Part shown: positions 47,604 to 56,509 of the stretch, piece by piece | Position numbering within the stretch: the first letter of the stretch is position 1 | How the letters are laid out: each line of letters starts with the position of its first letter | Origin: Planococcus salinus | GTDB lineage: Bacteria; Bacillota; Bacilli; Bacillales_A; Planococcaceae | DNA length: 64,000 nucleotides | Reading direction: 5' to 3' | Assembly: GCF_003719725.1 (NCBI RefSeq) | Contig: NZ_RIAX01000001.1 | Location: 1-64,000, forward strand | Notes under the pieces: generated by a model | Told to the model about the DNA's origin: nothing | The model's input: the letters and a program-made list of their open reading frames with translations, nothing else | The model's database searches: none | Translations under genes and position numbers: made by a program

Positions 47604-47632
47604 AGTGTAACCGGACACAGTCAGAAAGTCAA
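47604..47632 (-). promoter_or_regulatory. Candidate sigma-A promoter of rpsD
   Basis: Minus-strand TTGACT (47627-47632), 17 bases, TACACT (47604-47609). The resulting transcript would start just before the candidate S4 leader. Confidence 0.6.
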
Positions 47633-47778
47633 TCAATGAAAACGATAAATCAGCATGCGCCCGATTTTACGGGTCTCTTTTTGAAACCGGGAACCCGAAG
47701 AGTTTTCAATCAGTGGAGATCAATCAAAATGACCGGCTTTCTTTTTGGGTGGACACAAGGTAGAATGGAAGTAAAGTA

Positions 47779-47792
47779 TGTAAGCGCTTTCT
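47779..47792 (+). promoter_or_regulatory. cre (CcpA-binding) site before methionine gamma-lyase
   Basis: TGTAAGCGCTTTCT fits the cre consensus TGWAARCGYTWNCW at every position. It is 24 bases before the ATG and downstream of a TAGAAT -10-like box (47761-47766), a position suited to repression. Confidence 0.7.
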
Positions 47793-47816
47793 AAAATAGT
47801 TAAGGGGTGTAAAATA

Positions 47817-49025
47817 ATGAAAAAGCCATCGGTCAATATTGAAACTTCCATTATACACAAAGGGTATGACAGTTCAAATCATCATGACAGTTTGTCTACG
47901 CCGCTTTATCAAACGTCCACTTTTTCCTTTGTGGATGCGGAGCAGGGGGAAAATCGCTTTGCCGGCCATGCTGAAGGGAATATTTATTCGAGGCTCGGAA
48001 ATCCCACAGTCCGTGTACTGGAAGAACGCATGACGGAGATTGAGCAAGGCGCAGGGGCTTTGGCCTTCGGTTCGGGCATGGCTGCTGTCAGTGCCATATT
48101 GATTTATTTGACGAGAGCTGGAGACCATGTGCTTTGTTCGAGAGGAATATATGGCTGCACATTCGGTCTTTTGGAGATGATGGAAGAAAAATACGGTATT
48201 ACGCATCAGTTGGTTTCGATGACCACGGAAAAGGAAATCGAGCGGGCGATTCGTCCCGAAACGGTGTGCATCTACGTGGAAACACCGATCAATCCGACAA
48301 TGGAAATCGTGAATCTGGAAGCTGTAAATGCGGTAGCAGAAAAATACGGGTTGAAAGTAGTGGTCGACAATACATTTTGTTCACCGTACCTGCAAAATCC
48401 GTTGTCGTCAGGAGCCGATTTTGTGGTGCACAGTGCTACAAAATATTTGAATGGACACGGAGATGTCGTAGGTGGAGTCCTCGTCGGGAGAGACGGGGAA
48501 GAAGTGAAGAAAATCCGGAAGACTGTCCAAAAAGATGTTGGCGGCATTATGTCGCCGTTCGACGCCTGGCTGTTGCTGCGGGGAATGAAAACATTGCCGG
48601 TGCGAATGGACCGGCACGTCAGCAATGCCAAAAAGGTTTTAACATTTTTGAAACAACAGCCGGCTGTTACAAAAGTTTTTTATCCGTTGGATGAAGGTCA
48701 TCCCCAATACGAAATTGCCCAAAGGCAAATGCGGGAAGGCGGAGGGTTGATTTCATTTGAAATCGAGGGTGGAAAAAAAGAAGCTCAGGCTTTCATGAAT
48801 TCCTTGTCCCTGATCAAAATCGCCGTCAGCCTTGGTGATGCAGAAACGCTTATTCAGCACCCTGCCTCGATGACTCATGCGGTTGTTCCATCAGAAGACA
48901 GAGAAGCAATGGGCATCAGCGAATCGTTGCTGCGGCTGTCGGTTGGTTTGGAGCACCCCGACGATCTGCTGGCAGATTTGTCCCAGGCTTTTGAAAAAGT
49001 AAAGCCGAAAATTCAGCAGCTGTAA
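47817..49025 (+). CDS. Methionine gamma-lyase / Cys-Met PLP enzyme
   Basis: A 402-residue fold-type I PLP enzyme of the Cys/Met metabolism family. The PLP lysine is K209 in HSATKYLNGHGD, and phosphate contact is in FGSGMAAVSAI. Residues YGCTF (112-116) place a cysteine where methionine gamma-lyases carry their active-site Cys, while cystathionine enzymes usually have another residue; this favours methionine gamma-lyase (methionine to methanethiol, 2-oxobutyrate and ammonia). A cystathionine gamma-lyase role cannot be excluded. An AAGGGGTG ribosome binding site and a consensus cre precede it. It is convergent with a methionine sulfoxide reductase gene. Confidence 0.8.
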   Translation: MKKPSVNIETSIIHKGYDSSNHHDSLSTPLYQTSTFSFVDAEQGENRFAGHAEGNIYSRLGNPTVRVLEERMTEIEQGAGALAFGSGMAAVSAILIYLTRAGDHVLCSRGIYGCTFGLLEMMEEKYGITHQLVSMTTEKEIERAIRPETVCIYVETPINPTMEIVNLEAVNAVAEKYGLKVVVDNTFCSPYLQNPLSSGADFVVHSATKYLNGHGDVVGGVLVGRDGEEVKKIRKTVQKDVGGIMSPFDAWLLLRGMKTLPVRMDRHVSNAKKVLTFLKQQPAVTKVFYPLDEGHPQYEIAQRQMREGGGLISFEIEGGKKEAQAFMNSLSLIKIAVSLGDAETLIQHPASMTHAVVPSEDREAMGISESLLRLSVGLEHPDDLLADLSQAFEKVKPKIQQL

Positions 49026-49028
49026 AAA

Positions 49029-49067
49029 GAAAGCCCGAAGCCCTTTACAAGGGACTTCGGGCTTTTC
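49029..49067. terminator. Bidirectional terminator after the gamma-lyase gene
   Basis: AAAGCCCGAAGCCC pairs with GGGACTTCGGGCTTTT (one bulge/mismatch), followed by CC-TTT, with A-rich sequence on the other side. Confidence 0.85.
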
Positions 49068-49077
49068 CTTTAGACAA

Positions 49078-49557
49078 TTAGAGATGCTTCGTCAATACAT
49101 CTGCAAACTGTTCCAATCCTGTTTGGTCTTCTTCATCAAAACGGCTGAGTTCGGGGCTGTCGATATCCAGCACACCGATCACTTCGTTGTCTTTGATCAA
49201 CGGAACGACGATTTCGGAACGGGAAGCGGCATCACATGCGATATGGCCGGGAAATGCATGGACATCTTTTACCAGCATCGTCTTCTTTTCAGACACTGCT
49301 GTGCCACATACCCCTTTGCCAACCTGGATTCTCACGCAGGCAGGGAGGCCCTGAAACGGTCCGAGGACAAGTTCGCCTTGTTCCATCAGGTAAAACCCGA
49401 CCCAGTTGACGCGCTCCAAAAATTGGTTCAGCAAAGCGGAAGCGTTGCTTAAATTGGCAACCGTATTTGTCTCACCGGTAAGAAGTGCATCCAGTTGTTT
49501 GGTCAACGCCGTGTATTTCTCGATTTTCGTGCCACTGTAATCAGTTTGAGTAAACAT
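49078..49557 (-). CDS. Free methionine-(R)-sulfoxide reductase (GAF domain, YtsP)
   Basis: A 159-residue single-GAF-domain protein. The three cysteines of the fRMsr family are present (ACVRI, KGVCGTAV, HIACDAASRSEIVVPL), with the family-specific VNWVGFYL at about residue 50. The enzyme reduces free Met-R-sulfoxide in the cytosol. I place the start at ATG 49557 (MFTQTDYSGTK) because GGGGAT lies 6 bases upstream; an ATG at 49569 lacks a ribosome binding site. It is convergent with the methionine gamma-lyase gene. Confidence 0.88.
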   Translation of the reverse strand: MFTQTDYSGTKIEKYTALTKQLDALLTGETNTVANLSNASALLNQFLERVNWVGFYLMEQGELVLGPFQGLPACVRIQVGKGVCGTAVSEKKTMLVKDVHAFPGHIACDAASRSEIVVPLIKDNEVIGVLDIDSPELSRFDEEDQTGLEQFADVLTKHL

Positions 49558-49583
49558 GAGTATCCCCATTTCGTTTGTATGAT

Positions 49584-50378
49584 TTATTCATTATAAAATT
49601 TTTCGTAATGGTTGTGCAAGCCTTTGACACTGTGGGCATCAGAACCGAACACGAGCGGTATGCCAAGGAAACGCGCATATTCGATATACGGCATTGGCGG
49701 GTAAGGTTCCCGGCAATCAGGTTTGGATAAGCCGGCGCTGTTCATATCGATTTCATAGCCGGCTTTTCCAATCAGCTCGATCATTTGGCGAATCTGTTGA
49801 CTGTCTTCTATCCGTTCACCATGAGCCAGCTGAAATTTCCGGATCAGTGTCGGGTGGCCGATGCGTTTCGGTTTGTATTCGCCAAGGTCCGCACGGATTG
49901 ATGCTGCCAGCGTATCGTAGTACAATTCATATGCAGATTCTATGGATCCTGCCTTGCCGGCCAGTTCCATAAATGCTTCTTTGCTGAAGTCGGCACAAAT
50001 ATATTCCCGGCCCACCTGCAGAAAATGCACCGATAATATCGCATCATCCAGCAAAGGGCCGAATTCATCAAGGAAATCGCGGATTTCAGACTCAAAGCCT
50101 TGAATATAATCAACTTCAAATCCGGTCCGGATACGAATGTCTTTTTTATATGCGTCTTTAACGCGGCTTATTTCGTCCAGGTAAGCAGGCACATCTTCTC
50201 TTTTCATGGCACTGTCCCGCAACGGCGTGGGATCAGTAAAAGACAAGGGAAGGGGAGCATGTTCTGCAAAGGTGATATCCGTGAAACCGGAGCGGATCGC
50301 CTTTTCAACATAAGCATCCAGTTGGTCATCAGTGCCGTGAGGGCAGAAAGCCGTATGAATATGGCCATCTCTTTTCAT
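49584..50378 (-). CDS. hisJ: Histidinol-phosphatase (PHP family)
   Basis: A 264-residue PHP-domain phosphatase. Metal-binding motifs are DGHIHTAFCPHG (about 4-15), FAEHAPLP, GFEVDY, VHFLQ, and the late FGSDAHS. This matches HisJ (also called HisK), which dephosphorylates L-histidinol phosphate in histidine synthesis. No other his gene is nearby, as in B. subtilis. The start is ATG 50378 (MKRDGHIHTAF), with AAAGATGGTG upstream; in-frame upstream codons extend beyond the conserved start. Confidence 0.9.
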   Translation of the reverse strand: MKRDGHIHTAFCPHGTDDQLDAYVEKAIRSGFTDITFAEHAPLPLSFTDPTPLRDSAMKREDVPAYLDEISRVKDAYKKDIRIRTGFEVDYIQGFESEIRDFLDEFGPLLDDAILSVHFLQVGREYICADFSKEAFMELAGKAGSIESAYELYYDTLAASIRADLGEYKPKRIGHPTLIRKFQLAHGERIEDSQQIRQMIELIGKAGYEIDMNSAGLSKPDCREPYPPMPYIEYARFLGIPLVFGSDAHSVKGLHNHYEKFYNE

Positions 50379-50530
50379 AAAAACACCATCTTTCATTAAT
50401 AAGAAAAATATTTCTCGCATTTCTTCCAATTTGTCAAACACAGAATGAAAATACATGTTAAAATAAAAGAATCATGACTTGAAATTAAGTAAAGTTGAAT
50501 AGTGATTTGGAACAGGGGGCTACATGACTT

Positions 50531-52234
50531 ATGGTGAAGTATATCATCATTGCGGTCATCATTCTATTAGCGGTAATTATCGTTGGCTTTTTGTTTCGCA
50601 AAAAGCATAACGCCGAAATTGAACGCTTGGAACAGTTAAAACTGCAAATTCAAAATAAACCGATACTTGAAGAACTGACAAAAGTGAAACAACTGAACAT
50701 GAACGGCCAGACAGAAGAAATGTTCGAGCGCTGGCGTAACATATGGACTGAAGTAATGGATGTACATATCCCGAAAATTGACGCTTCCTTGTTTGATGCA
50801 GAAAAAGCCATTGACCGTTTCAAATTCGGAAAGGCTTCAACAATTGAACAGGACATTGAAACCAAAATCGAAAAAGCTGACGAGCAGATGAACCAGATTC
50901 TGAAGGAACTGGAAGAATTGATTGGAAGCGAAGAGAAAAACCGAAATGAAATGGACTTATTAAAAGACCAGTATCGTCAAGCGCGGAAAAACCTGCTTGC
51001 CCACCAATATTCGTATGGACCGGCAGCAGTGCCTCTTGAGAAGAAACTGGAATCGTTGACGCCTCAATTTGAGCAGTACGACAAGCTGACAGAAGAAGGG
51101 GATTACTTAAAAGCCCGTGAAAAGGTCATCAGCTTGACATCAGAAGGAAATCATACGTTTTCTTTGATAGATAATATCCCGCCATTACTGGCGGATATCA
51201 ATTCCAAAATTCCGGCTTCGATCAATGAGTTGCGAAATGGCAAAAAGGAAATGGAAGAACAGTCCTATTACTTGAACCATCTGGAAATTTCTCCGCAACT
51301 GGATGCGATGGAAGAAGAATTGGCAGTTCTGAAGCAACAGATCGCCGAACTGAAAGTGGAGGAAACAAAGGAACGCACGGACGCAATGAAAGAAAGCATT
51401 GAATCTTTTTATGAATTGCTGGAAAAAGAAGTGGAAGCAAAGCATTTTGTCGATCAGTTCAAAGCTGAAACTGAAAGACAATTGACGTATGTGATGGCTG
51501 AATCCCGCACCATGTTTGATGAGTACGCAGTGGTTCAGAGAAGTTACAAAATACCTGAAAATGACGCGGCAATTCCAAAAGCCTGTATGGAAAAGCTGGA
51601 AGATTTGCAAAAACGGTTTGAATTGCTTCAATCCCGTCTGGATGAGGAGCAATCCGCTTATTCCAGTCTGCAGGAAGAGTTGATCCTGATCAGAGATGAA
51701 TTGACAACGATTGATTCGGTTCAATCCGAATTCATGAAATCACTGAAAAATTTACGGGTGGATGAAACCGCAGCACGCCAAACGCTGGAATTGCTGAAAC
51801 GAAAACTGCAGGAAACGGATCGTCTGCTGCATAAAGCGAATACACCGGGAATTCCGGAAGAAATGGACGTTCGCCTTGAAGAAGCGGAAGAGCAGTTGTT
51901 TGTGGCGATGCAGGCAATGCGGGAAGTGCCTTTGAATATGAACCAAGTCGCCAATTATCTATCAAAAGCTGAGAAAAGCATTAACGAAGTGGATGACAAA
52001 GCGAAGGAAATGGTGGAGAATGTGTTATTGATTGAACGCATTATCCAATATGGTAACCGCTACAGAAAAACCAATCCTCAAATGAATGCCAAATTGATGG
52101 AAGCTGAAGAATCCTTCAGACAACTTCGTTATTCAAAAGCATTGGAAGAGGCGGCGACTGCAGTGGAAAATTTTGAGCCAGGTTCGATGAAGCGCATCGA
52201 AATGCTGGTCAAAGAAGAAGCATGGCGCACGTAA
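50531..52234 (+). CDS. ezrA: Septation ring formation regulator EzrA
   Basis: A 567-residue membrane protein: one N-terminal helix (VKYIIIAVIILLAVIIVGFL) with a cytoplasmic body of long coiled coils (spectrin-like repeats, residues 30-560). EzrA restrains FtsZ polymerisation at the poles and supports septum assembly. The sequence NGQTEEMFERWRNIWTEVMD near residue 57-76 and the tail RYRKTNPQMNAKLMEAEESF (containing the QNR-type patch) are recognisable. It precedes the cysteine desulfurase/thiI genes, as in other Bacillales. GGGGGC is 11 bases before ATG 50531; GTG 50534 is an alternative. Confidence 0.95.
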   Translation: MVKYIIIAVIILLAVIIVGFLFRKKHNAEIERLEQLKLQIQNKPILEELTKVKQLNMNGQTEEMFERWRNIWTEVMDVHIPKIDASLFDAEKAIDRFKFGKASTIEQDIETKIEKADEQMNQILKELEELIGSEEKNRNEMDLLKDQYRQARKNLLAHQYSYGPAAVPLEKKLESLTPQFEQYDKLTEEGDYLKAREKVISLTSEGNHTFSLIDNIPPLLADINSKIPASINELRNGKKEMEEQSYYLNHLEISPQLDAMEEELAVLKQQIAELKVEETKERTDAMKESIESFYELLEKEVEAKHFVDQFKAETERQLTYVMAESRTMFDEYAVVQRSYKIPENDAAIPKACMEKLEDLQKRFELLQSRLDEEQSAYSSLQEELILIRDELTTIDSVQSEFMKSLKNLRVDETAARQTLELLKRKLQETDRLLHKANTPGIPEEMDVRLEEAEEQLFVAMQAMREVPLNMNQVANYLSKAEKSINEVDDKAKEMVENVLLIERIIQYGNRYRKTNPQMNAKLMEAEESFRQLRYSKALEEAATAVENFEPGSMKRIEMLVKEEAWRT

Positions 52235-52241
52235 GACAATC

Positions 52242-52278
52242 CAGAAACCACCAGCCTTGAGCTGGTGGTTTCTTTTTC
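52242..52278 (+). terminator. Rho-independent terminator of ezrA
   Basis: AGAAACCACCAGC-CTTGA-GCTGGTGGTTTCT followed by TTTT. Confidence 0.92.
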
Positions 52279-52291
52279 GGAGGTAAGCTGA

Positions 52292-53395
52292 ATGATTTAT
52301 TTGGACAATAGCGCAACGACCAAACCCAAAAAAGAAGTTCTGGAAACATTCCTGAAAGTGAATGAGCAGTACTACGCCAATCCGGCATCACTTCATCAAT
52401 TGGGCAACGAAGCGGAAGATTTGCTGGAAAAAGCCCGCCTGCAGATAAAGCGCCACTTGCAGATGGACAATATCATTTTCACTTCGGGAGGCACAGAATC
52501 GAATAATTTGGCACTTGCCGGCACAGCAGCCGCCTACCGTCACAGAGGCAGGCACATCATTACAGCTTCCACTGAACACCCATCCGTATTAAATACATTG
52601 GAGAAGCTGGAACAGCAAGGTTTTGAAGTGACAAAACTGCCGGTGGATGCCAATGGGCAGATCCATTTGGATGACTTACAGAATTCGCTCAGAAATGATA
52701 CCATCCTTGTCAGCCTGATGCATGTAAACAATGAAATCGGCACAGTGCACCCCATTGCAGCCATTGCCAGGATGCTGAAAAACAGCAGAACTTTTTTTCA
52801 TGTGGATGCCGTTCAAAGCGTTGGGAAGTTACCTTTTGATAAAACGGCAATGCCGGATTTATTGACCATATCCGCCCATAAAATCCACGGATTGAAAGGC
52901 AGCGGGGCATTGGCATTCAACGGGGTGAAACCGAATGCCATACAGCAAGGGGGCGGCCAGGAATTTGGACTGCGGAGCGGGACCGTTTCCGTGCCGCATG
53001 CAGCAGCGCTTGCCAGAGCATTGAGAATGACAGAAGAAAATCCTCTCCACAGCCAGTGGAACAAAGAACTGAGAACTTTTTTTACTAGCTGCAAAGATGT
53101 AAAAGTTGTCAGCCCGGCAGCGGGGGCGCCCCATATTCTGTCGATTGCCATCAAAGGGCTGAAAGGGGAGATTGTGGTTTCCGGTCTGCAAAAAGAAGGC
53201 GTCATTGTTTCGACATCCAGCGCCTGCTCCTCCAAGAGCCGGGATACCAGCCATGTGATCGAGGCCATTGGCGTACCAAACGAATACAAAGACGGTGTCA
53301 TACGAATCAGCTTTGGTGCGTTTACGACAGAACAAGATATAATGGAAATGAAAAAAGCATTCGAGCAAGTATACCGCTTGATCAAAGGAGTTTAA
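52292..53395 (+). CDS. Cysteine desulfurase partnered with ThiI (NifZ/IscS-like)
   Basis: A 367-residue PLP enzyme of the NifS/IscS class. The PLP lysine is K197 (SAHKIHG), with His in STEHPSV. The persulfide-forming Cys312 is in STSSACSSKS, the long-loop class I form. It removes sulfur from cysteine and hands it to ThiI. thiI starts 5 bases after its stop, an arrangement that in B. subtilis (nifZ-thiI) is dedicated to tRNA 4-thiouridine. An AATTTCGGAGGTAAG-like ribosome binding region precedes ATG 52292. Confidence 0.93.
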   Translation: MIYLDNSATTKPKKEVLETFLKVNEQYYANPASLHQLGNEAEDLLEKARLQIKRHLQMDNIIFTSGGTESNNLALAGTAAAYRHRGRHIITASTEHPSVLNTLEKLEQQGFEVTKLPVDANGQIHLDDLQNSLRNDTILVSLMHVNNEIGTVHPIAAIARMLKNSRTFFHVDAVQSVGKLPFDKTAMPDLLTISAHKIHGLKGSGALAFNGVKPNAIQQGGGQEFGLRSGTVSVPHAAALARALRMTEENPLHSQWNKELRTFFTSCKDVKVVSPAAGAPHILSIAIKGLKGEIVVSGLQKEGVIVSTSSACSSKSRDTSHVIEAIGVPNEYKDGVIRISFGAFTTEQDIMEMKKAFEQVYRLIKGV

Positions 53396-53400
53396 TCGTT

Positions 53401-54603
53401 ATGAAGACTACACAGGTACTCGTGCGTTACGGTGAATTGTCAACAAAAGGAAGAAATCGTAATTCGTTCATAGGCCGTCTACGCGACAATATACGTCAAA
53501 CGTTCTCCGATTTGGAGAACCTTCACATAAAATCAGAACGTGACCGCATGTTTATTACAGCGGCCGATGAAAAAGACATGGAGCAGGTAATCAACCGGCT
53601 GCCGAACGTATTCGGAATTCAATCATTCAGCCCTGTTACTGAATCGGGATTGAGCATTGAAGAAATGAAGAACACTGCCATGTCCATTGTGGGAAAAATG
53701 GATACCGCCGGAAAGACTTTCAAAGTGTCTGTAAAGCGGGCAAATAAAAACTTTCCACACGAAAAGCCGGAAATCATGCACGAAGTGGGATCCCACGTTC
53801 TGCGGAATTTTCCTGAATTGTCGGTTCAGATGAAAAAACCCGATATTGAATTGAAAGTTGAGATACGGGAAAAAGCAGCCTATATGATGGCGGAAGTCAT
53901 TCAAGGTGCAGCCGGCTTGCCTGTAGGCGCCGGCGGCAAGGCGCTGCTCATGCTGTCAGGCGGCATCGATAGCCCGGTAGCCGGCTATCACATGTTGAAA
54001 CGCGGAGTCCGGCTGGAATTGATTCATTTTTTCAGTCCGCCGTTCACCAATGACCGGGCAAAAGAGAAAGTATTTGATTTGGCTGAAAAACTGAGCCAAT
54101 TCGGATCTTCCATCAAATTGCATGTTATCCCTTTCACCAAGCTTCAGCAGGAAGTGCATAAACAGGTTCCGGATAACATGACGATGACATCGACGCGCCG
54201 AATGATGATGCGCATTGCGGACGAAGTACTGAAAGAGACTAACAGTAAAGCGATTATTACGGGAGAAAGTTTGGGTCAAGTAGCGAGCCAGACATTGGAA
54301 AGTCTGCAGGCCATCAATGCAGTGACTACTACACCGATTCTCCGTCCCCTTATCGCTTTGGACAAACTGGATATTATCGGCACCGCTCAGAAAATCGACA
54401 CTTACGATATATCAATCCGTCCTTATGAGGATTGCTGTACGATTTTCACACCTGCCAACCCAAAAACAAAGCCCAAGCTCGATAAAGTTGAATACTACGA
54501 GAACTTTGTATCTTTCGATGAAATGATTCAGGAAGCTGTAGATCAACGGGAAATTATCCAATTTCCGCGTGTAAAGGAAAACACATTCGAAGATTTGCTT
54601 TAA
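53401..54603 (+). CDS. thiI: tRNA 4-thiouridine sulfurtransferase ThiI
   Basis: A 400-residue enzyme with an N-terminal ferredoxin-like plus THUMP domain (about 1-165), then a PP-loop ATPase with the pyrophosphate loop MLSGGIDSPVAGY (about residue 184-196). It lacks a C-terminal rhodanese domain, the short Bacillus form, which relies on its partner desulfurase and internal cysteines (YEDCCTIF, about residue 345). It makes s4U8 in tRNA, a UV sensor; a role in thiamine synthesis is uncertain without rhodanese. It is preceded by AAAGGAG. A terminator follows. Confidence 0.95.
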   Translation: MKTTQVLVRYGELSTKGRNRNSFIGRLRDNIRQTFSDLENLHIKSERDRMFITAADEKDMEQVINRLPNVFGIQSFSPVTESGLSIEEMKNTAMSIVGKMDTAGKTFKVSVKRANKNFPHEKPEIMHEVGSHVLRNFPELSVQMKKPDIELKVEIREKAAYMMAEVIQGAAGLPVGAGGKALLMLSGGIDSPVAGYHMLKRGVRLELIHFFSPPFTNDRAKEKVFDLAEKLSQFGSSIKLHVIPFTKLQQEVHKQVPDNMTMTSTRRMMMRIADEVLKETNSKAIITGESLGQVASQTLESLQAINAVTTTPILRPLIALDKLDIIGTAQKIDTYDISIRPYEDCCTIFTPANPKTKPKLDKVEYYENFVSFDEMIQEAVDQREIIQFPRVKENTFEDLL

Positions 54604-54630
54604 AAAGGCTGCCGTATAGGCAGCTTTTTT
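54604..54630 (+). terminator. Rho-independent terminator of thiI
   Basis: AAAGGCTGCC-GTATA-GGCAGCTTTTTT; short but T-rich. Confidence 0.8.
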
Positions 54631-54721
54631 AGTGGAACAAAAAATGTTAGTTTAAACACGGTGAACTTTTATTTGAAAAGTCGCCTCATGTAATCCAGTT
54701 TTTCTTTATATTGATATTATT

Positions 54722-54749
54722 TTGAATACTAAATCATCTGCTGTATAAT
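54722..54749 (+). promoter_or_regulatory. Candidate sigma-A promoter of mbcS
   Basis: TTGAAT (54722-54727), 16 bases, TATAAT (54744-54749), 45 bases before ATG 54795. Confidence 0.6.
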
Positions 54750-54794
54750 CAGAAAAGGAGAGTGAAAATTACTACACAGCTTGGGGGAATTCAG

Positions 54795-56375
54795 ATGGAA
54801 TGTGAAGAATTATTGGCACCTGAATCATACAATCTGGTTCAGGAAATTGAAAAGTTTGCGACTGGCGAAGAAAAGAAAGCGATTGTATGGGAAAACGATA
54901 AAGGGCAAAGCGAACAAGTTACATACGATGAGTTAATCAAACGGGCAAACAAAGCGGCCAACAGTTTCGAAAAAGCGGGATTGAAAAAAGGGGATGTCGT
55001 GCTGGTAATGGTCCCACGCCTGATCGAGGCATATGTATCCTATATCGGCGCATTGAAAGCGGGATTGGTTGTCATTCCAAGTTCGGAAATGCTGCGCGCC
55101 AAAGATATCGCATATCGTTTGAACCACAGCCATGCAAAAGCGGTGATTGCTTACGAACCGTTTATGGATCAATTTGCTGAAGTGGAAGAAATGAAGAATG
55201 TCATCAAATTTGTCATCGGCCAATCCGACAGTTCCTGGATTTCGTTGACCGATGAAATGGCAGCGGCGTCTGAACAATACGAAGCGGCAACCACGCGCAA
55301 CGATGACATGGCGTTTTTATCGTATACTTCAGGCACCACCGGCAACCCGAAAGGAGTGGTGCACAGTCATGGCTGGGCATATGCGCATCTGCGTACTTCA
55401 GCCGAGCATTGGTTGGGAGCAAAAGAAGGGGACCTGGTTTGGGCCACGGCAAGCCCGGGATGGCAAAAATGGATCTGGAGCCCATTCCTGGCCACGTTGG
55501 GAAGCGGCGCGACCGGCTATGTTTATAATGGCAAGTTTGATCCCGAAACTTATCTTCAAATTCTGGAGCGCCAAAAAATAAACGTATTGTGCTGCACGCC
55601 TACAGAGTACCGCTTGATGGCCAAACAGAAAGATTTGGCCACCTATGATCTTTCGTCTTTGCATAGTGCGGTATCTGCGGGAGAGCCACTGAACGCCGAA
55701 GTGATCAACGTTTTTAGAAACAATTTTAACCTGGAAGTCCGCGATGGCTATGGCCAGACAGAAAACACATTGCTGGTAGGTGTCATGAAAGGCATGGAGA
55801 TCAGGATCGGTTCCATGGGAAAACCGACACCGGGCAATCGTGTGGAAATCATCAACGAATTCGGAGAGCCCTGTGAAGCGGGAGAAGTTGGCGACATAGC
55901 GGTGCATAAGGACACACCAGCATTGTTCAAAGAATATTTCAGAGACGATGAACGGACAAAGATGCAATTCCGAGGTGACTATTATGTCACAGGAGACAAA
56001 GCGGCAAAAGACGACGATGGCTATTTCTGGTTCGAAGGCAGAGGAGATGATATCATTATTTCTTCAGGATATACAATCGGGCCGTTTGAAGTGGAGGACG
56101 CACTCATTAAGCATCCAAGCGTCCAGGAATGTGCGGTTGTCGGTGCGCCGGATGAAGTGCGGGGAAGCATTGTGAAAGCGTATGTGGTACTGGTGGATGG
56201 CGAAGAGCCGTCGGAGGAATTGGTGCAGAAACTGCAGAATCATGTAAAAGAATTGACTGCGCCATACAAATACCCGAGAGCAATCGAGTTTGCCACGGAG
56301 CTGCCAAAAACGGCTTCCGGAAAAATACGCCGTGTGGAATTGCGGAACCAGGCAAAAACCACTCAGCAGAAATAA
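54795..56375 (+). CDS. mbcS: Acyl-CoA synthetase MbcS-like (AMP-forming)
   Basis: A 526-residue ANL ligase. The AMP-binding P-loop is SYTSGTTGNPKG (about residue 180), followed by YGQTENTLLVG and hinge GYFWFEGRGDDIIISSGY. The C-terminal catalytic lysine is in PKTASGKIRRVEL. It is most like the branched/medium-chain acyl-CoA synthetases of Bacillales (MbcS, methylbutyryl-CoA synthetase in Staphylococcus), which let cells use branched short acids for anteiso fatty acids. It is distinct from acsA in this window. ATG 54795 follows GGGGGAATTC; a GTG at 54762 abuts an AGGAGA and is less likely. Confidence 0.85.
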   Translation: MECEELLAPESYNLVQEIEKFATGEEKKAIVWENDKGQSEQVTYDELIKRANKAANSFEKAGLKKGDVVLVMVPRLIEAYVSYIGALKAGLVVIPSSEMLRAKDIAYRLNHSHAKAVIAYEPFMDQFAEVEEMKNVIKFVIGQSDSSWISLTDEMAAASEQYEAATTRNDDMAFLSYTSGTTGNPKGVVHSHGWAYAHLRTSAEHWLGAKEGDLVWATASPGWQKWIWSPFLATLGSGATGYVYNGKFDPETYLQILERQKINVLCCTPTEYRLMAKQKDLATYDLSSLHSAVSAGEPLNAEVINVFRNNFNLEVRDGYGQTENTLLVGVMKGMEIRIGSMGKPTPGNRVEIINEFGEPCEAGEVGDIAVHKDTPALFKEYFRDDERTKMQFRGDYYVTGDKAAKDDDGYFWFEGRGDDIIISSGYTIGPFEVEDALIKHPSVQECAVVGAPDEVRGSIVKAYVVLVDGEEPSEELVQKLQNHVKELTAPYKYPRAIEFATELPKTASGKIRRVELRNQAKTTQQK

Positions 56376-56387
56376 TCGTAAACGAGG

Positions 56388-56424
56388 AAGTGGTCCCGCA
56401 ATTTTAGCGGGACCACTTCTTTTG
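56388..56424 (+). terminator. Rho-independent terminator of mbcS
   Basis: AAGTGGTCCCGC-AATTTTA-GCGGGACCACTT followed by CTTTT. Confidence 0.92.
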
Positions 56425-56509
56425 TATGGTTTACTTTATTATTATACAGGCATATAATTGACCTGTTATTTCGAGTGGCAAAATTTATAGAGAGTGGTGC
56501 GAGATCAGT

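Noticed and set aside
48134-48694. 186-codon plus-strand open frame
   Set aside because: Alternative frame inside the methionine gamma-lyase gene; Arg/Gly-rich shadow composition.
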